A stretch of 64,000 nt of DNA. It comes from Corynebacterium wankanglinii. Its GTDB lineage: Bacteria > Actinomycetota > Actinomycetes > Mycobacteriales > Mycobacteriaceae. The position numbers and the translations under genes are program-made. A model generated the notes under the pieces. It saw nothing but the letters and a program-made list of their open reading frames with translations, searched no databases and was not told the origin of the DNA. The stretch lies in assembly GCA_014490595.1 (NCBI GenBank), contig CP061031.1:1550001-1614000 (forward strand). Reading direction: 5' to 3'. Positions 63,462 through 64,000 of the stretch are shown one piece after another (position 1 is the first letter of the stretch; each line of letters starts with the position of its first letter).

Positions 63462-64000
63462 ATGAATGACACCATCGTGTGGCCTGGATCCGCATATCCC
63501 CTCGGTTCAACGTTTGACGGGGCGGGCACGAACTTTGCACTGTTTTCTGGCATCGCGGAGAAGGTGGAGCTGTGCCTCATCGACGATGAGGGTGCGGAGA
63601 CCCGCATCCCCCTGGAGGAAGTGGACAACCACGTCTGGCATGCCTACCTCCCGGGTGTGAGCCCCGGGCAGCGCTACGGCTACCGGGTGCACGGCCCGTG
63701 GGACCCGAACGACGGCAAGCGCTGCGACCCCAGCAAGCTGCTCGTGGACCCCTACGCACGGGCTTTCGACGGCGAGTTCGACCAGCACTCTTCACTGTTC
63801 TCTTACGATGTCCGTGCCGAGGAGCCGGGCACTGGCCGCAATGAGGAGGACTCGCTGGGTCACACCATGCTCTCGGTGGTCATCAACCCGTTCTTCGATT
63901 GGGGGGATGACCGCGCGCCGAAAATCCCCGAGGACGAATCGGTGATTTACGAGTGCCATGTGAAAGGGATGACGCAGACGCACCCCGGCATCCCCGAGCA
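63462..64000 (+). CDS. glgX: Glycogen debranching enzyme GlgX, N-terminal part (runs off the right edge)
   Basis: GlgX hydrolyses alpha-1,6 branches of phosphorylase-limited glycogen. About 180 residues are visible: VWPGSAYPLGSTFDGAGTNF, a carbohydrate-binding module (family 48-like), and YRVHGPWDPNDGKRCDPSK, which is conserved in GlgX and TreX. The catalytic barrel begins at VIYECHVKGMTQ and is cut by the window edge. It functions with glgP, found at 45268. The start follows the TetR gene by 22 bp. Confidence 0.94.
   Translation, partial: MNDTIVWPGSAYPLGSTFDGAGTNFALFSGIAEKVELCLIDDEGAETRIPLEEVDNHVWHAYLPGVSPGQRYGYRVHGPWDPNDGKRCDPSKLLVDPYARAFDGEFDQHSSLFSYDVRAEEPGTGRNEEDSLGHTMLSVVINPFFDWGDDRAPKIPEDESVIYECHVKGMTQTHPGIPE

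Overview
The window is a GC-rich actinobacterial chromosome segment. Gene content and order match the genus Corynebacterium: ispG-rip1-dxr, frr, pyrH-tsf-rpsB, xerC-dprA-comM-yraN, rnhB-lepB-rplS, trmD-rimM-rpsP, ffh-ftsY-smc, mutM-rnc-yceD-sepIVA, gdhA, and a glycogen phosphorylase / pyk / lgt / his-like block. Most genes lie on the minus strand. I found no rRNA, tRNA, CRISPR array, insertion sequence or prophage. Genes are packed tightly; only two intergenic stretches exceed about 300 bases (10525-10826 and 23801-24143).

Layout. 1-6442: isoprenoid genes (ispG partial, dxr), the site-2 protease, rlmN, cdsA and frr on the minus strand, interrupted by a plus-strand DUF2631 gene. 6519-12222: an amidase, then pyrH, tsf and rpsB, a secreted M23 peptidase, and xerC. 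12234-20069: dprA, comM, yraN, a DUF2469 gene, rnhB, lepB, rplS and tex. 20094-26297: a DcuB-type dicarboxylate carrier, trmD, rimM, rpsP, and an SGNH acyltransferase. 26423-38783: protein targeting (ffh, ftsY), chromosome segregation (smc), acylphosphatase, a CAP-domain protein, an AGCS symporter, a flavin reductase, mutM, rnc and yceD. 38796-48123: sepIVA, gdhA, glycerate kinase, a GalT-like DUF4921 protein, an M20 amidohydrolase, glgP and a GNAT. 48153-53333: folate genes pabAB and pabC, then a short UvrA-type ABC protein. 53359-60296: pyk, lgt, a TrpC-like protein, a Trp-associated membrane protein, impA, a HisH-like protein, an MFS carrier and a small membrane protein. 60389-64000: a YbjN-like protein, a membrane protein, a lipoprotein, a TetR regulator and the start of glgX.

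Three points stand out. First, eleven reading-frame breaks affect ten loci: the DUF2631 gene, rimM/trmD, smc (twice), the CAP protein, mutM, pabC, the Trp-associated protein, the MFS carrier, the YbjN protein and the lipoprotein. Most are one-base changes in runs of G or C, so uncorrected sequencing or assembly errors are the likeliest cause. Second, at least 22 genes carry a TAnnnT hexamer 6 to 9 bases before the start codon and have no Shine-Dalgarno sequence. This is the layout of leaderless mRNAs, and it includes two divergent gene pairs separated by only 29 and 31 bp. Third, the remnant his/trp region holds a full-length HisH-like protein without its nucleophilic cysteine and a full-length TrpC-like protein without key catalytic residues. 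They sit beside an intact impA, while hisA, hisF and hisI are missing. The pair is either decaying or has been repurposed, and is the best candidate here for something undescribed.
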